The notes: generated by a model from the sequence alone, not told the origin. A DNA stretch of 64,000 nt from Epiperipatus broadwayi (GCA_028023455.1 JAQFVV010000012.1:12036864-12100863); one strand, 5' to 3'. Counted from the stretch's first letter, positions 50,448 to 62,924 are shown. Numbers and translations are program-made.

Positions 50448-51120
50448 ACTTTTATTTGTTGTTTTATGTAGTATTTGTTAAAATTAAGGCATTGCCTTGA
50501 TCCTCTGAGGAATTAAATAACGATTTCAGATCATTTATACTGAATATAAATCAAACTAAAGTACTGATTTTACTCTCTGATTTATAACTGTCAATTAAAT
50601 TAGCTTAAATATAACACAACAGATTGGTGTTATTTTATTATTTTCATAAGTTATTGACATTTGACTATTAATTTATATATAACTCATTGGGAGTTGCACT
50701 TACTTCCTTTTCAATTAAATTTATAATGGTAAATTTATAGAGGAAAATAGGAGCAATTCTAAAATCCATAATCTTAATAATGGAGCAGTCAGATCTGAGT
50801 TCGACCCTAGCTTCATGACATCTAGCCATAAGCCCACTTCAAACCCTATTACTAACCTTAAATTTCCGATGCAATGGGGCTTTATATGTTCAATCCACGC
50901 TAATTTCCATAAAGAATAACTTATTTCATAAATGCGTATTAAAATTAATTAGTTTCAGATTTAAATTGATCAATTCTATTAATAAATTCATGATAGAATT
51001 ATTCATGAATTTATATATTATAACTGCATGGATTGTGCGTATATATTTGTAAATATTTAAATATATATAATTGTTTAAAAGTTTCATTGTGTCGGGAATG
51101 TTTGATTTTATTTTTAGATA
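50448..51120. other. AT-rich DNA with one box-B-like site
   Basis: GAGTTCGACCC near 50798 matches a pol III box B closely, but no convincing box A or arm pairing was found upstream. Confidence 0.4.
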
Positions 51121-51144
51121 ATTTGTTAAAGTTTTATTGATTAA

Positions 51145-51335
51145 AAGCTACATTCTTTCGATAAGCTTTCAGATTTTCCCTTTCCAAAAACAACAGTTAA
51201 AGTTTTATTAATTAGAAAAAAAGATAAGGATTTCCTAATTAAAATCATTTTCTGATTTTAAGAATTCATTTTCTAATTAGAAAATGAATTCAAGTTAATG
51301 AGTTTGAAAGCCTTATCGAAGGAATGTATCTAAAA
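51145..51335. repeat. Imperfect inverted repeat with inner palindrome
   Basis: An outer pair (about 51148-51176 and 51303-51331; TACATTCTTTCGATAAGC against CTTATCGAAGGAATGTA) encloses a perfect 30-bp palindrome at 51262-51291 (GAATTCATTTTCTAA and its complement). A decayed foldback element is likely. Confidence 0.7.
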
Positions 51336-53410
51336 ACAACCAGTAAATCTAAAAACATTGATAATGAAAGAAGTGCTAGCCTGAAGGCATCAGAGGACAG
51401 AGATATATAGCTCTGAAAAGTTTGGAGAAGAAAAAAAGCCATCTTTGTTGTAGAGAAGTGCAGTAAACTCTGTGCATTTTAAATAGTGTTTCGATAATGG
51501 TAAGGGGCTAAACGTCAGAAATCGGTTCCTGAAGTCCCCTGAAAATCTTCAATGGAGCTGCTGAATCTTTTCTGGACCAATCATGCTGCTAAAATTATGG
51601 AATGCAAATAAAATGCTGTTCAAGTAATCAATCAAATGGTGCCTACATTTTTTTACCAACTCGGACGTGTAACTTAAGGATCCAGCCCGGAAGAAATGGG
51701 TAATATATTTCCATAATGAACCTTAAACTTTCTGGCCAGTTCCGAACTTTACTTTACACTCCCTTTAAAAGCTCTTTTCATTCTATAAATGTCATAATCT
51801 CTGTGTAATAATCTTTGTGTAAACTTACTTTTATTTATGCTATTATATCGTAATACTCTCAACCTCTAGTCTTTAAACTTTCTCTTTTTTTACTTGGTGG
51901 TTCATTTACTATATTATATATATATATATATCGTGTGATTTATTAATGTCATTTATTTTTAATTATATGCCAATAATCTTTCGACTCGATGATCTCTTTT
52001 GTTTCCGTTGCCTTGTGCAAATAATAATATATTAATTCTAATAGTAATTCTCGCCCATTAGAACTAAATTTACCGTTCTATCAATTATCGAGTCGAAAGA
52101 GATTATTAAATGTGTGTGTTATTTTTATAATTGGCTAATAATAAATTATTAGCTTCATTTTTAATCTATGCCCCAGCTATTTTTTGTATTCACCAATATG
52201 TATTTATTTATATCTAATCTTAAAATGTTTTTATTGCAAAAGGGCCGATAAAGGATCAAATATATTCTAATTCAACTTTGTTATTTAAAATTCAGGAAGG
52301 GCACGATGATTGGGGCATAATTAATATGATTTACAAATACTTTAAAATAGTTTTCATTAAAAGCTCGTTTGACTTTAATTAATTGATCAAGTCATCACGT
52401 AGAGCATTCTATATGGGTTTTAGTATTCAAACGATGACTATCAAGTCATCATCTTCAAACATTGCTGATGTAGGGCAATCTTCTGCTCCGTTAGGCTGGT
52501 CGGTGATCATATTTCTGTTATTTTAAATTATCGAGGAAGAAAGCACTTCCTCTCCTGTTCATATTAGTCAAAGGGCATAAGACTTGTCAGACACAAGCTG
52601 CCATAGGACTTCGATTATCGACTAGCTATTATCTTTCAATTTAATTTGATAACTCATAATTCATCAGCACCGTTGCCTTGCTGTTCCGGTAAAGCTCGCT
52701 CTAATGCTCGTAATTTGTGATGAAGTGATTTCAATTAAAGTCCAACAAATTCTCCATTATATTTAATTAAATAATTTTTCCAATAAAGATTGAAGTTATG
52801 CCCTAAAATACGTATCTTGTTCTTCATGAATGAATTTGCGAATGTGAAAATAAATCTCACATTCTGTCATAATAAAATTAGAGTAATTTTCCTTTACTAA
52901 TGAATACCTTTATCTGCCTTTATTTTCTTGTTGGGGGCATAGACATAGAATTCCAATATTGCGTAATACTTGTTGGCATATGATAAGGACCGCCACTCTG
53001 ATTATAATTATAAACTATGTTAAAGGCTAGAGGTGATTAATATAATCATTATTTGATTCAAACAAAAACAAATTATTATTATTAAATATTTTCTAAACAC
53101 ACTTGGTTTCTTCGTTCTTAATTCTTTTATAATTATTTTAATGTTAATGCTCGCTGTCTGTGTTGGCAACCCGAACATATGCATATGATTCGACTTAAAA
53201 GGATTTTAAGTTAATTAATTATCTGATGTTAGTGTCAGTTCAAGGGTCTCTAGTCATCACCAACTGTTGAGCTAGTTTCTTGGTGCATAGCACTGTGCCG
53301 TCGATTTAGATTTCTACTAATCTGAGCTGGTGAGTTGGGTTTGAATTCAGTTTTGGTTCAGCTGAGTTTGAATCTGACTTGCAGTTCTTTTGGTGGGTTT
53401 TTTGACTGGT
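51336..53410. other. Less AT-rich island, unassigned
   Basis: The composition is noticeably richer in G+C and CpG than the flanks. There is no open frame above about 60 codons, no RT, transposase or SINE motif. It contains an inverted repeat (AATAATCTTTCGACTCGAT, 51971, with its near complement ending 52107) and near 53225-53400 a TGGTGAGTTGGGTTTGAATT segment with two box-B-like sites. It could be an old retroelement, a non-coding exon or a regulatory region; nothing decides between these. Confidence 0.4.
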
Positions 53411-54497
53411 ACAATAATGTTATGACTTCAACAAAATATTTGTTATCTCAGTAAAAGATCTTTTAAAATTTTAATAATATTTCAAAGATAAATAAATGCT
53501 TTAATTAGCTCATAAAAATATAATTTTCTTCCATAAGATTAAAAATATAATTGCTAAATAATTTTAAGGAATATAATTTTATTAGTTCTTCACTCTTTAT
53601 TTTAAGATTTAGAATACATTAAATAATATTGTAAAATGCTTTCAGTATTCTTCCAGTTTTATGTTTAAGGAAAAAAACTGAAATGTAGTCTTTAAATTTG
53701 CAAGATTTATTTTTCTCTTTGTATATAAAACAATATATTATTGAGTCTCTCATTGCAGTTACAGGACCTAGCTAAAATAAAATTATTATTATACTATGTG
53801 CCCTCTGAGGTTTTATTTTTACTTATAATGAGACTCTTATCATTACTGTAATATGATGAATGAACTTTTGATATTTAACTGTTGCCATAGTCATTTTCTG
53901 GCTCATAACCAGCTATTATAATATCTCTAATAAATTCTAATATGCCAAATAAATTACCATTTTGTTGTGAAGTAGTCATTACAACAATAAAATTATGTTC
54001 TGGGAATTTTTGCATTAAAATTAAATCCAACTAACAATTTGAAAAATCTATCATATGAATCTTGAGTAAAAAAAAAAAAATAGTTTCAAAGACAAAGTTG
54101 TGGAATTTTGTAGCTAAATATGTTTTTTTAAGATGCAAACCGGATGTAAGTTTGATTTTTTTTCTTAATATTAAGTAACTAATTGAACTGAGAATTTTTA
54201 ATCCCTCATAATGATGTGTATGGTATTGATCAATAATTTGATAAAAATTTAAATGGTCCATAATCACAATGGAATCACTTCTTCTTTTAAAAAATATGAT
54301 CAAAATATATTTTAGTTTTCATTAGAAAGCATAATGTTAATAAACACAAAAAGTATCATTAAATATTGTAATTGATTATGATATAATATCTAAAATTATC
54401 ATTAAAAAAAACATTTTTTTGTTTTTTATTAGTAAAAAAACTCCTTGTATTTTGTTTTTTATTTTAAATGTAATAATAATAATAATTTATATATATA
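53411..54497. other. AT-rich non-coding DNA
   Basis: No features recognised; the minus-strand frame at 54031-54303 has no domain. Confidence 0.5.
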
Positions 54498-54770
54498 TTA
54501 AATGCTTTTATTGACTGTATTAAAAAAAAAAAATGTTTCTTCAACCACAATTGGGACTTTTAGATTTAACTTGAAATAAAAGTGTGGAGTACCAAACAAG
54601 TAATTGTCAATTTTTTCCTTATAAATAATAGAAATTGACTTAATCACTTTCTGGACTACCCCCCACCTCCCATGTTTTTATTTCAAAGTTAAATCTAAAA
54701 ACCCCAATTGTGATTGAAAAAAACCCAACTATTTTTGTCTTTTTGATGCATGATCAATAAAAGCATTTAG
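54498..54770. mobile_element. Foldback element, ~90-bp arms
   Basis: Inverted arms at about 54498-54592 and 54676-54770 share AAATGCTTTTATTGA at the outer ends and TCAACCACAATTGGG, TTTAGATTTAACTT, TGAAATAAAA internally, with an 80-bp spacer containing a C-rich tract. Non-coding, MITE-like. Confidence 0.8.
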
Positions 54771-55083
54771 TATTAAAAAAAATATATCTATTAATTTTAA
54801 GTATTTAGTATTGTCACAGTAAATGAAAATGTAAAACTATTTTATGCTTTAAATTGACTGGACATTTATAGATAGTTGACATAAATATATTGTTGTATAC
54901 ACACACATGTCCATTTTGTCATTTACTATGGTTTATGAATTGCTAAATAAAGAGAACAATTCAAGTTCAAATGTTTAATAAAAATATGTTTGTTTTTGAA
55001 TAAATCATTTATTTATTAAGATTAAATTTTTTTTGTTAATTTATTGATGACAATAATGCTTTATTAAAATTAGAAGAAAGGTT
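54771..55083. other. AT-rich non-coding DNA
   Basis: Nothing recognised between the foldback element and the MITE that follows. Confidence 0.5.
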
Positions 55084-55276
55084 ACTTGTATACTATACCT
55101 GCAATGAAGAAAAAATATGAAGCCTTTTCACATTTGTATCAATACACTGGTAACTTTTTAATGTTATTATTTTGGCAACCATTCACAAAGTTATCAAACA
55201 TTACAAAGTTACCAATGCATTGATACAAATCTGAAAAGTCCTCCTAACTTTTCTTTGTTGCAGGAATAGTACACAA
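55084..55276 (-). mobile_element. MITE-C, copy 1
   Basis: About 70-bp terminal inverted repeats (55084-55154 and 55208-55276) built from TACTATTCCTGCAATGAAGA, GGAGGACTTTTCACATTTGT and TGCATTGGTAAC, with a ~50-bp centre containing GGTTGCCAAAATAA on the minus strand. A second copy lies in opposite orientation at 62731-62924. Confidence 0.85.
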
Positions 55277-55660
55277 TATTTTAAAAAAAAAACCAAAAAA
55301 TAATATTATATGCGATATACACATACTTTTATGAAATCTACATGTACACAGATGATGAAATTTTGACACTTTATTCAATCAATTTCAAAAAATGTGAAGA
55401 AATAGTTTTTTAAAAACACATACCAAAAATGGGGACACTTTTTGCAAAATTTACAGTTATCAGCAAGCAGTTTGACATGAACATGCAAAATTTTTTTTAT
55501 CCATCTTAAAAACTACATGTTCTTAGTCCCTGAAAATAAGATTGAATCAAAACTACCAAATAAACTTCCAAATGTTACTTTACAGATGCGTAAAACAATC
55601 ACTAAATTAGAATTTTATTAAATAATATTTACAAAAACATATAAAAAATATATATGCTAC
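55277..55660. other. AT-rich non-coding DNA
   Basis: No recognisable feature. Confidence 0.5.
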
Positions 55661-56376
55661 TTCATCATCATCATCATCATCAAACATTATCAATCTACTG
55701 CAGGATGAAGGTCTCTCCATGTTCAATCCATCTTTTCCTATCTTTAGCTTCTCTTCTCCACATCAACCCTGCACACTTTCTTATTTCATCCATCCATCTC
55801 ACATGTGGTCTCTTTCTGGGTCTTTTACAATCTCTTGGAATCCAGTTTAAAATTTCAATTGTCCATCTATTATCATCTCTTCTAACAATATGTCCATCCC
55901 AACTCCACTTGTCTTTTAATTTTTTCAATGAGGTCAGTAACACCTGTTTGTTCTCTTACCCATACATTGCATTTTCGATCTCTTCTTGTTACTCCCAACA
56001 TGCATCTCTCCATACTTCTTTGAGTGGTCTGAAGTCTCTGTATTGCTCTTCTATTAAGTGTCCAAGTCTCAGATCCATAAGTAACACATTTATTAAAAAC
56101 CTTCCTTTTCAAACACATAGGCATATTTCCTTTTAGTATCAAGTTATTTCTACCAAAAGCACCCCAAACAAGTTTAATTCTATGATTAATTTCATCCATT
56201 ATATTTCCATCTGTATTAATAATCTGACCAAGGTATTTGTAACTGTTAACTTCTTCTATCTCATCATAATCAATCTTTATTATCATATTTTGAGAAAATC
56301 TATTAAACATTACTTTAGACTTTTTAACATTTATCTTTAGTCCTACTTTCCTACTTTCATCTGATAACTCCTGCTA
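55661..56376 (-). pseudogene. RTE-type LINE 3' fragment
   Basis: On the minus strand the reading starts near 56376 with VGLKINVKKSKVMFNR (RT motif E region), continues through NSYKYLGQIINTDGN, CVTYGSETWTLN, QTTQRSMERCMLGVTRRDRK, then after a frameshift near 55920-55940 WDGHIVRRDDNRWTIEILNW, IPRDCKRPRKRPHVRWMDEI. This is the C-terminal half of the single long protein of RTE-clade LINEs. It ends in a (TGA)n run (about 55661-55683), as expected for RTE 3' ends, which terminate in short tandem repeats rather than poly-A. It is 5'-truncated before the catalytic YADD motif. Not functional, but only lightly decayed compared with the LINE at 15-20 kb. Confidence 0.9.
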
Positions 56377-56489
56377 CTTACACTGTAATAAATAATAGTA
56401 ATTAATCGCATTCAAACAAACCAATTAAATTTTCATTTGCCCACTGAAAATTGAAACAAATGTTTCCTCCAAAATGAACATGTGCTTGC

Positions 56490-56860
56490 AAGGTGTGTCA
56501 AGATTTTCTAAAAAGTACTATGAAACATATTTTTTTGATTAAAAAAAAAAACAAAAACAAGTAATTTAGACCAATAAATAAATATAAAACTTTTATTACC
56601 ACTTTGCATGCAGGTGGAAAAAATTGAATAACCAAAATTTTAAAAAACCTATCTTTTTTTTTGTAAATACACAAAACAAATAATTCACAACAATAAACAT
56701 ATATCAATTGTTTCTTCATGCAGATGGAAACAATTGTTTTATATGTTATTGAGTCTAGAGAAAAATGTGTGGTCGTTTTTGTGCAAACGATGCCACATAA
56801 ATTTGGCACATGTTGGGTTGATATAACTCTCCCACTGCTATTTTTTCATCAATTCCATAG
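56490..56860. repeat. ~125-bp module repeated, shared with 60.9-61.3 kb
   Basis: Blocks such as AAACTTTTATTACC, TGCATGCAGGTGGA, AAAACCTATC, and ACACAAAACAAATAATTCA occur here and, in two or three tandem units, at 60945-61290. The identity of the family is unknown. Confidence 0.6.
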
Positions 56861-57090
56861 TCTTTGGACTGTGAAGTGCAGTTTCTGGATCCATCAGACA
56901 CTGCTGTCCAATATTTAACTGCCATAATCTCTCTGAATATGCCACCAAACATCCATTATTGAGGAATAATTCAGCCTTGTTGATTTTTCCTTGATGAAAA
57001 AAGGCTCTATCACCTATTGAAAACATTCGGCCCATTTCCATGGCACCATTGATGAGTAAGGTTATTGAGTCCATAATAAAAGTGAAATAC
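56858..57090 (-). repeat. Repeat D with conserved minus-strand peptide, copy 1
   Basis: Homologous to 61500-61670. The minus strand reads INKAELFLNNGCLVAYSERL here and INKAKFFLNSGCLMVYAERL there; six of the twelve codon differences are silent, which hints at former coding constraint. SQSKDYGI is also shared. I do not recognise the protein. The LINE copy at 57093 starts immediately downstream. Confidence 0.5.
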
Positions 57091-57092
57091 AG

Positions 57093-57538
57093 ATGAAGAA
57101 TCTTCAATCAATATCAGAACATCAGTATGTTAGAAAAGGCTCATCCATTTCAGATGCTGTATCATTGTTTAGAATAATCACAGACGAACACAGAATGTAC
57201 AAGAAAAGGAGACCTATAGTGGTACAGATTGACATATCGGCAGCCTTCAACTCAATTTTTGTTGACAGGTTTCTTGCACTTATAGAAAACTGCAATATCC
57301 CATATCAAAAACTATGCATTATCTATAATCTATTAAACAACAGAGAAGTCCTGATCACACTTAATGGGAAATGTACCACTAGATTTAAACCAAATAAATC
57401 CATCCCACAGGGCTCTCCCTTGAGCACTCTATTATTCATAATGTATATTAACCCTTTGCTTACAAAACTTGAAACCAGTCTTTCAGGCATATACAGAAAA
57501 CAATTGTCCATATTACCTATATAGACAATATTGCAATA
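57093..57538 (+). pseudogene. LINE-A RT palm, catalytic Asp lost
   Basis: The open frame to 57524 contains motif A (RRPIVVQIDISAAFNSI, residues about 39-55) and motif B (NKSIPQGSPLSTLLFIMYIN, about 104-123). After a frameshift, motif C reads YIDNIAI at 57518-57538: the second catalytic Asp of YXDD is Asn, so the enzyme would be dead even if the frame were intact. The ATG at 57093 is incidental because the domain is truncated at its N side. Confidence 0.85.
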
Positions 57539-58610
57539 TTCCTGCCATCTAAAAAATTTATTCCTGCTTTACAGTCAATACTTGACAAATACTCATTTGA
57601 GTATGGACTTAAATTTAATCTAGACAAATAATCTACATGGTGCATATCAACAGGACAATATTTACCCTCTCAGTTCTCAGCAAAGCCAGAATTTCCTTGG
57701 CATACCGATGCACAAGTCTAAAAGAAATGAAAAAAAATATTCAAGAAACACTATTATCCACAATCCAAGCTACCACAAGGGCATTTTCAATTGCATACTT
57801 ATCAATACACACTAAATCTCCATTAATTAATGTTTATTCTTCCAAAACTGTGTTACTACATGCCAGCAATTAATGTTTACAATATCTTTTGAAAAAAGAT
57901 TAACACCATCTGTTGCAAACTATTATGGCAAGGAAAGGTAGCAGACATCAGCCTGAAATGCCTTCAAAAGAATTTAAAGCATAATAGTCTGTCACTATAT
58001 TCACTGAACACATGTCTTATTCAAAGAAGTAATAACACGTTGGTAAGATTGATTGACAAATTCCCTGATATCTATAAATTCACCATAATGCCTTCCACAG
58101 ATGGACCATCCATCCATTGCTTACCACTTTTTAAAGAAGTAATTAAACAAGTCTCCGATTGCTTGATATTTAACAATAGAGTTGGAGAAAATAAACTTAA
58201 ATATTGGAGGCCTATCAAATCACCAATACTGAAGAACATTGTTCTCCCACACTGCTTCAAGTATCAAACAAATTAATTATGAGTAGATTTAAACTATGGT
58301 CTCTAGAACCAAAGTATCTTGATTTTTTAATTAAAGTAAATCTTGAAGTATTACCACCCAATTATTTTTTACATGTCAGAAGAGGGATCTCAAGAATAGA
58401 TCCCACATGTCCTCTCTGTAGTAGAACAGATGAAACCACAAGACACTTTATTTTTGATTGTTTTGCTTTGAAAGATCTTCATTCCCTGATTCTAAATATT
58501 ACCATATTGGAAAGTGACATAATAAACCCACTAATAGACAGCATTAAAAAGGGTGCTTTCCCCTACATAAGAATTTCTACTTTTTTGCTATTTGCATTTT
58601 GGCAATGAGA
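57539..58610 (+). pseudogene. LINE-A thumb and C-terminal zinc domain
   Basis: Broken frames to 58200 keep LLWQGK-VADISLKCLQKNL (about 57925-57980). The frame 58204-58608 carries the intact C-terminal zinc-like motif CPLCSRTDETTRHFIFDC (C-x2-C-x8-H-x4-C) and stops at 58609. The same motif in the copy at 20.3 kb has lost its last Cys. Confidence 0.8.
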
Positions 58611-59096
58611 TGCCAATTATGCTTCAAGCAAGCACAACAGATACCACAAACCCTTATACTGAATAAAATTTAAAAAATAGAAAAATATTTTAAAATCTCA
58701 GCTCCAGAAATCTATGATGCTACATGGGACCTCGTTAAAGTCTAAGAATGAAAAGCAGACTAAGTCTATTCTCAACTTAAAATTGGTCACTCTTTGTTTT
58801 AGAGTTGTATAGTTATTGAAAAGGATTGCAGCAAATCTCATCATATATTCACTGCTGTATAAAACATAAAATTACTTTCATCCAGAATACATATTGACTT
58901 GTGTTGAAATACTATCAAGATAGGATTCAAATTGTACGTCCAGAAAAAATGATTTACTTACAGTCCATGTACAACTCATATTAACTACGATACCTGTCCT
59001 TTTGTTTCATTGGTTATAATTAATTTGTAAAACAGAAATTACATTGTGTATCATCTTTGTATTCCAATAAATTCATTATTATTATTTTTTAAAAAA

Positions 59097-62000
59097 AGGT
59101 TTTTATCAATTATCAAATCTAAAGAACACAAAATAACAGCAATCAAAGCATATTTTGAAAGAAAAAAAACGTTTTTGCAACTGACAAATGGGGTGTTTGT
59201 GTGTGTGTGTGTGTGTGTGTGACAAGTGCTTGTTATTTTTTCCCCTTGTTATTGCAGTTAAGAATACTAGCTAGATTGGCTTAAAGATCGTTCTGATATA
59301 ATTAACTGTCCCAGATTTAAACCCAGATTGAATATACAATAGCCAAATTCAGGTTTTCTATTCGATCTGCAATATTTGCAGATAGGATTTTTGTGGTCTA
59401 TTCTAAATAGTTTTAAATTTCATTGGTGTTTATTAGAGAAGTAATATCTGGAATAATTTTTACTTGGAAAAACAAAAATTATCAAATTGTTTAACAAACA
59501 GGAAAAGTAAATAGACAAAAAAAAATCTATAAATAATACTAGTTTAAAAAATAGATACTATAGACGTAAAACACAAATAAACTTTTTTTTTCGGTCTAAT
59601 AAACTGCTGAACTTTTTAAAACGTTTTGTAAAAATATTCACGACTACATCGACTTTTGGGAATTACACGAAAAGCATTTTAATATTATATTTCGCATATT
59701 TTGTATGCATATTTAAAATCTACTATAAATCAAATTGATATGAAAAATTTAAAGAATTCTATAAGAATTTTAAAACATGTAAACAAACATATCAGATCAA
59801 TTCTTATCCTACTTCTTAAAACTAGTAAGCCATTATAAAGAAAATCATCTTTTTGACACATTTTTCAATATACACATCATTACAGCGTTTGTTTTCTTTC
59901 AATTGCAAGATTACACATGTGAAAAATGCCTCCTATCTTTTTTTGGTTGCAGGAATAATAGCCAAGGAAGCCAACATATCAACAATCCTTTTAAATTGGG
60001 GGAAAAAAACGTTTTTGCAACTGAAAAATATAAATAAAGCAAAATAATTCCAATCAAAACAGGTTTTGAAAAAGAGAATCATGTTTTTATATGTTTTAAA
60101 TATACATTGCAGAGTTTTTTTTTTTTCAATCACAAGATTACACATTTGAAAAGGCCTTCTATCTTCTCTTTGTTGCATGTATAGTACATAAGTACCGAAG
60201 AAAGAAATCACATGTTCAAAAAAAATCACCAGTGTTTAAAAATGTAGATTGCATTGTCTATGTTACTATAGAAACAAAAACGATCTTCAGAAAGGGAGAC
60301 ACTTTTTTTTCTTTAAAAATTTTGTAATTTTAGCATTAACTCATCTTATAAATAAGTTTTGGATTAAAAGTAAACAAAATGAATTGTGAATGGGAAGTCA
60401 AGAAAGGGAAAGGCATTTGGTCCTCTTTATTTAATGTCTGACTTAAAATGGAATGATTAACAACAAAATGCTATGATGATTGTTATGAGTCTAAAATAGG
60501 AAAATCTACCTGGATTATCATATTGATAAAGGAAAACAATTGGGCAACATTTAAAGGTATTTGTGCACTATTCCTGCAATGAAGAAAAGATAGGAGGCAT
60601 TTTGACATATCTGATAAAGTAATAATCTTGGAAACATCAAGTAAACCTTGTGATTTGAGTATTATTTCTCATTGAAAAATGTATTTTTAAACATGCACAA
60701 AACATCCCAAACAAAAGCTATTCTATTGCTGCCTTTTGGAGATTTTACTTGCATATTGTATTGAATTCTATGAGTGTATAAAATATGTTTTTTATCTCAT
60801 TAAAAAGTTTGTTGTTAAAATTTGAAATTAGTTGTTGTTACTTAATTCTGCATTTAAAAAGTTTGTTGGTTGAAATTAGTTGTTACTGTGGTTTTTTAGT
60901 GTGAATTTTTGGTTAATTTCTCATCTTTAATTTCAAGTTATGCCACAAAAAACAAAATCAAACAAATAATTCAGAACAATAAAGAATGTAAATTAGAAAA
61001 CTTTTATTACGCCTTTTGGAGATTGCGTGCAGAAGAATCGATGGATATAAAAATCTTTTTTTCTTTTTTGGATACACAAAACCAAACAAATAATTCAGAA
61101 CAATAAAGAAATATAAAGTAGAAAACTTTTATGACCGCTTTTACACATGCAGGTGGGGAAAAAAATGGAATCAAAATTTTACTAAACCTATCCTGTTTTT
61201 GGAAGTACACAAATCAAAACCATTAATTCAGAACAATAACACAAAACAAATATCAATTGTAAGAGTTTTCATGCAGGAAGGAGGATACCAAAAATGGTTT
61301 TCTATCATTGAGTAGAGAGAAAAATAGGTCTAGACTGTTATGGACGAAATCCGGTAGATTATTTTCATTCTAATCTAAAATTCAATAGAGAAGAAATTCT
61401 TTACCTTTTTTTATTAATAAGAAAAAAAAATTTTTTTTTGTTCAACAAGGAAACAAAAGTATTTATTTCCACTAAGGAAATGAAATTAAGATCAAAAAGC
61501 AATCCCATAGTCTTTGGACTGTTTGGGTGTGAACCCCAGTTTGTGGATCCACCAAATTATAAGTGTTAGTCTCTCTGCATAAACCATCAAACATCCACTG
61601 TTGAGAAAAAATTTGGCTTTGTTGATTCCCCCTCTGTGAAAAAAAAGACTGTCATCAATTGTCAAATAGAAATAAGGCAAAATAACAGCCATCCAAGCAG
61701 ATTTTAAAAAAAGACGAAGTTTTTGCAACTGACAAATATAATTAAATAAGGCAAAAAAAGAACAACAATCAAACACACATTTTTCAATATACATCATAAT
61801 TGTCAAATAGAAAAAACACAACTAGAAATAAAACAAAATAACAGCCATCCAAGCAGATTTTTTAAAAAAAATGTTTTTGCAACTGACAATTATAAATAAA
61901 TAAGGCAAAAGAACAACAATTAAACACATGCTTTTCAAGATACATTGCAGGGTTGATTATCTTTCAATTTGGTATCATTGCAAAATTATACCTTGATCAC

Positions 62001-62725
62001 TTTTTCCTCCAGTCTAAAAAACATCTCATCAAAGTGCTGCAATTTATACTTACTTTTTTTTTTATTTATTTATTGAATTACTATGTTGACTTGGTTCTTA
62101 TTTTTGTTTTCTTTTTATTGGCATTACTGTTGTAGTTCTTTTCCTTTTATTAAGAAAAAGACATTGCCATTTGTTGATTTGAAAACTTACATTGCATGGC
62201 AAAATTCCATTTACACTATGTACTGTGCATTCATGTGCTCTGTAAGCATTTTGGATGGGAAATTAGGGAAGGGGAATTTCCAATGAAAAAAAAATCTCCA
62301 TTTGGTTTCTGCAAAAAGACAATTCAAAATTGGTTATTATTTCAAATACATGAGATGTTTTATTATGAGCCAGGAAGTACCATCTGTTTGTATGTAATGT
62401 TTGGTCTTTAAAAATTATTTCTACACATTTTTTTGAAATTGATTGAATTAAGTGTCAAAGCGTTGTCATCTACATATGTGTATATTTCATAGAAGTACTT
62501 GTATGTTTTGTATTAAAAACAAATTTTCTTCTAAAATATATATATATAATGCTGGTAAGTATCATCTGTATGTATGTAATGTTTGGTATGTATTTTTAAA
62601 AACTATTTCTATACATTTTTTGAAATTGATTGAAATAAGTGTCAAAGCATCATCTGCATACATGTAGATTTCATAAAAGTACATGTATATTTCATATAAG
62701 TTTTTATTCCTTTTTTACAAATATA
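59097..62725. repeat. Mosaic of short repeat modules
   Basis: Module E (AAGGCAAAATAACAGCCATC, then GTTTTTGCAACTGACAAATA, then CACATTTTTCAATATACAT) occurs near 59120-59190, 59995-60110, 61660-61800 and 61830-61950. The ~125-bp module of 56.5 kb recurs at 60945-61290, repeat D at 61500-61670, and MITE-C half-copies at 59904-59955, 60128-60200 and 60555-60610. A GT run is at 59199-59221. No coding gene is visible; the order suggests repeated insertion and internal duplication. Confidence 0.6.
61500..61670 (-). repeat. Repeat D, copy 2
   Basis: Shares CCATAGTCTTTGGACTGT, GTGGATCCA, ACCATCAAACATCCA and TTTGTTGATT with 56858-57000, and encodes the related minus-strand peptide described there. Confidence 0.6.
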
Positions 62726-62730
62726 GATCT

Positions 62731-62924
62731 TGTGAACTATTCTTGCAATGAAGAAAAGATAGGAGGACTTTTCACATTTGTATGCATGCATTGGTAATTT
62801 TGTAATGTTTGATAACTTTGTAAATGGTTGCCAAAATAACAATATTACCAAGTTACCAGTGTATTGACACCAATGTGAAAAGGCCTCCTATCTTTTCTTC
62901 ATTGCAGGAATAGTACACAAGTAC
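62731..62924 (+). mobile_element. MITE-C, copy 2
   Basis: Arms 62731-62803 and 62851-62924 are inverted repeats; the right end reads TCTTCATTGCAGGAATAGTA and the left its complement. The centre GGTTGCCAAAATAACAATAT matches the minus-strand centre of copy 1. Confidence 0.85.

Larger units (their letters stand above)
57093..59085 (+). mobile_element. LINE-A family, 5'-truncated copy
   Basis: Begins inside the RT domain (SISEHQYVRKGSSISDAVSL) and runs through the palm, thumb, C-terminal zinc motif and a ~470-bp 3' UTR to AATAAATTCATTATTATTAT plus a T/A tail at about 59085. It is the same family as 14440-20818 but less decayed and more AT-rich. It appears to have inserted into repeat D, since related sequence (ATCAATTATCAAATC) resumes just after it. 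Confidence 0.85.

Noticed and set aside
55654-56136. 160-residue plus-strand frame rich in His/Ser/Leu
   Set aside because: It is antisense to the well-supported RTE reverse-transcriptase C-terminus on the minus strand.
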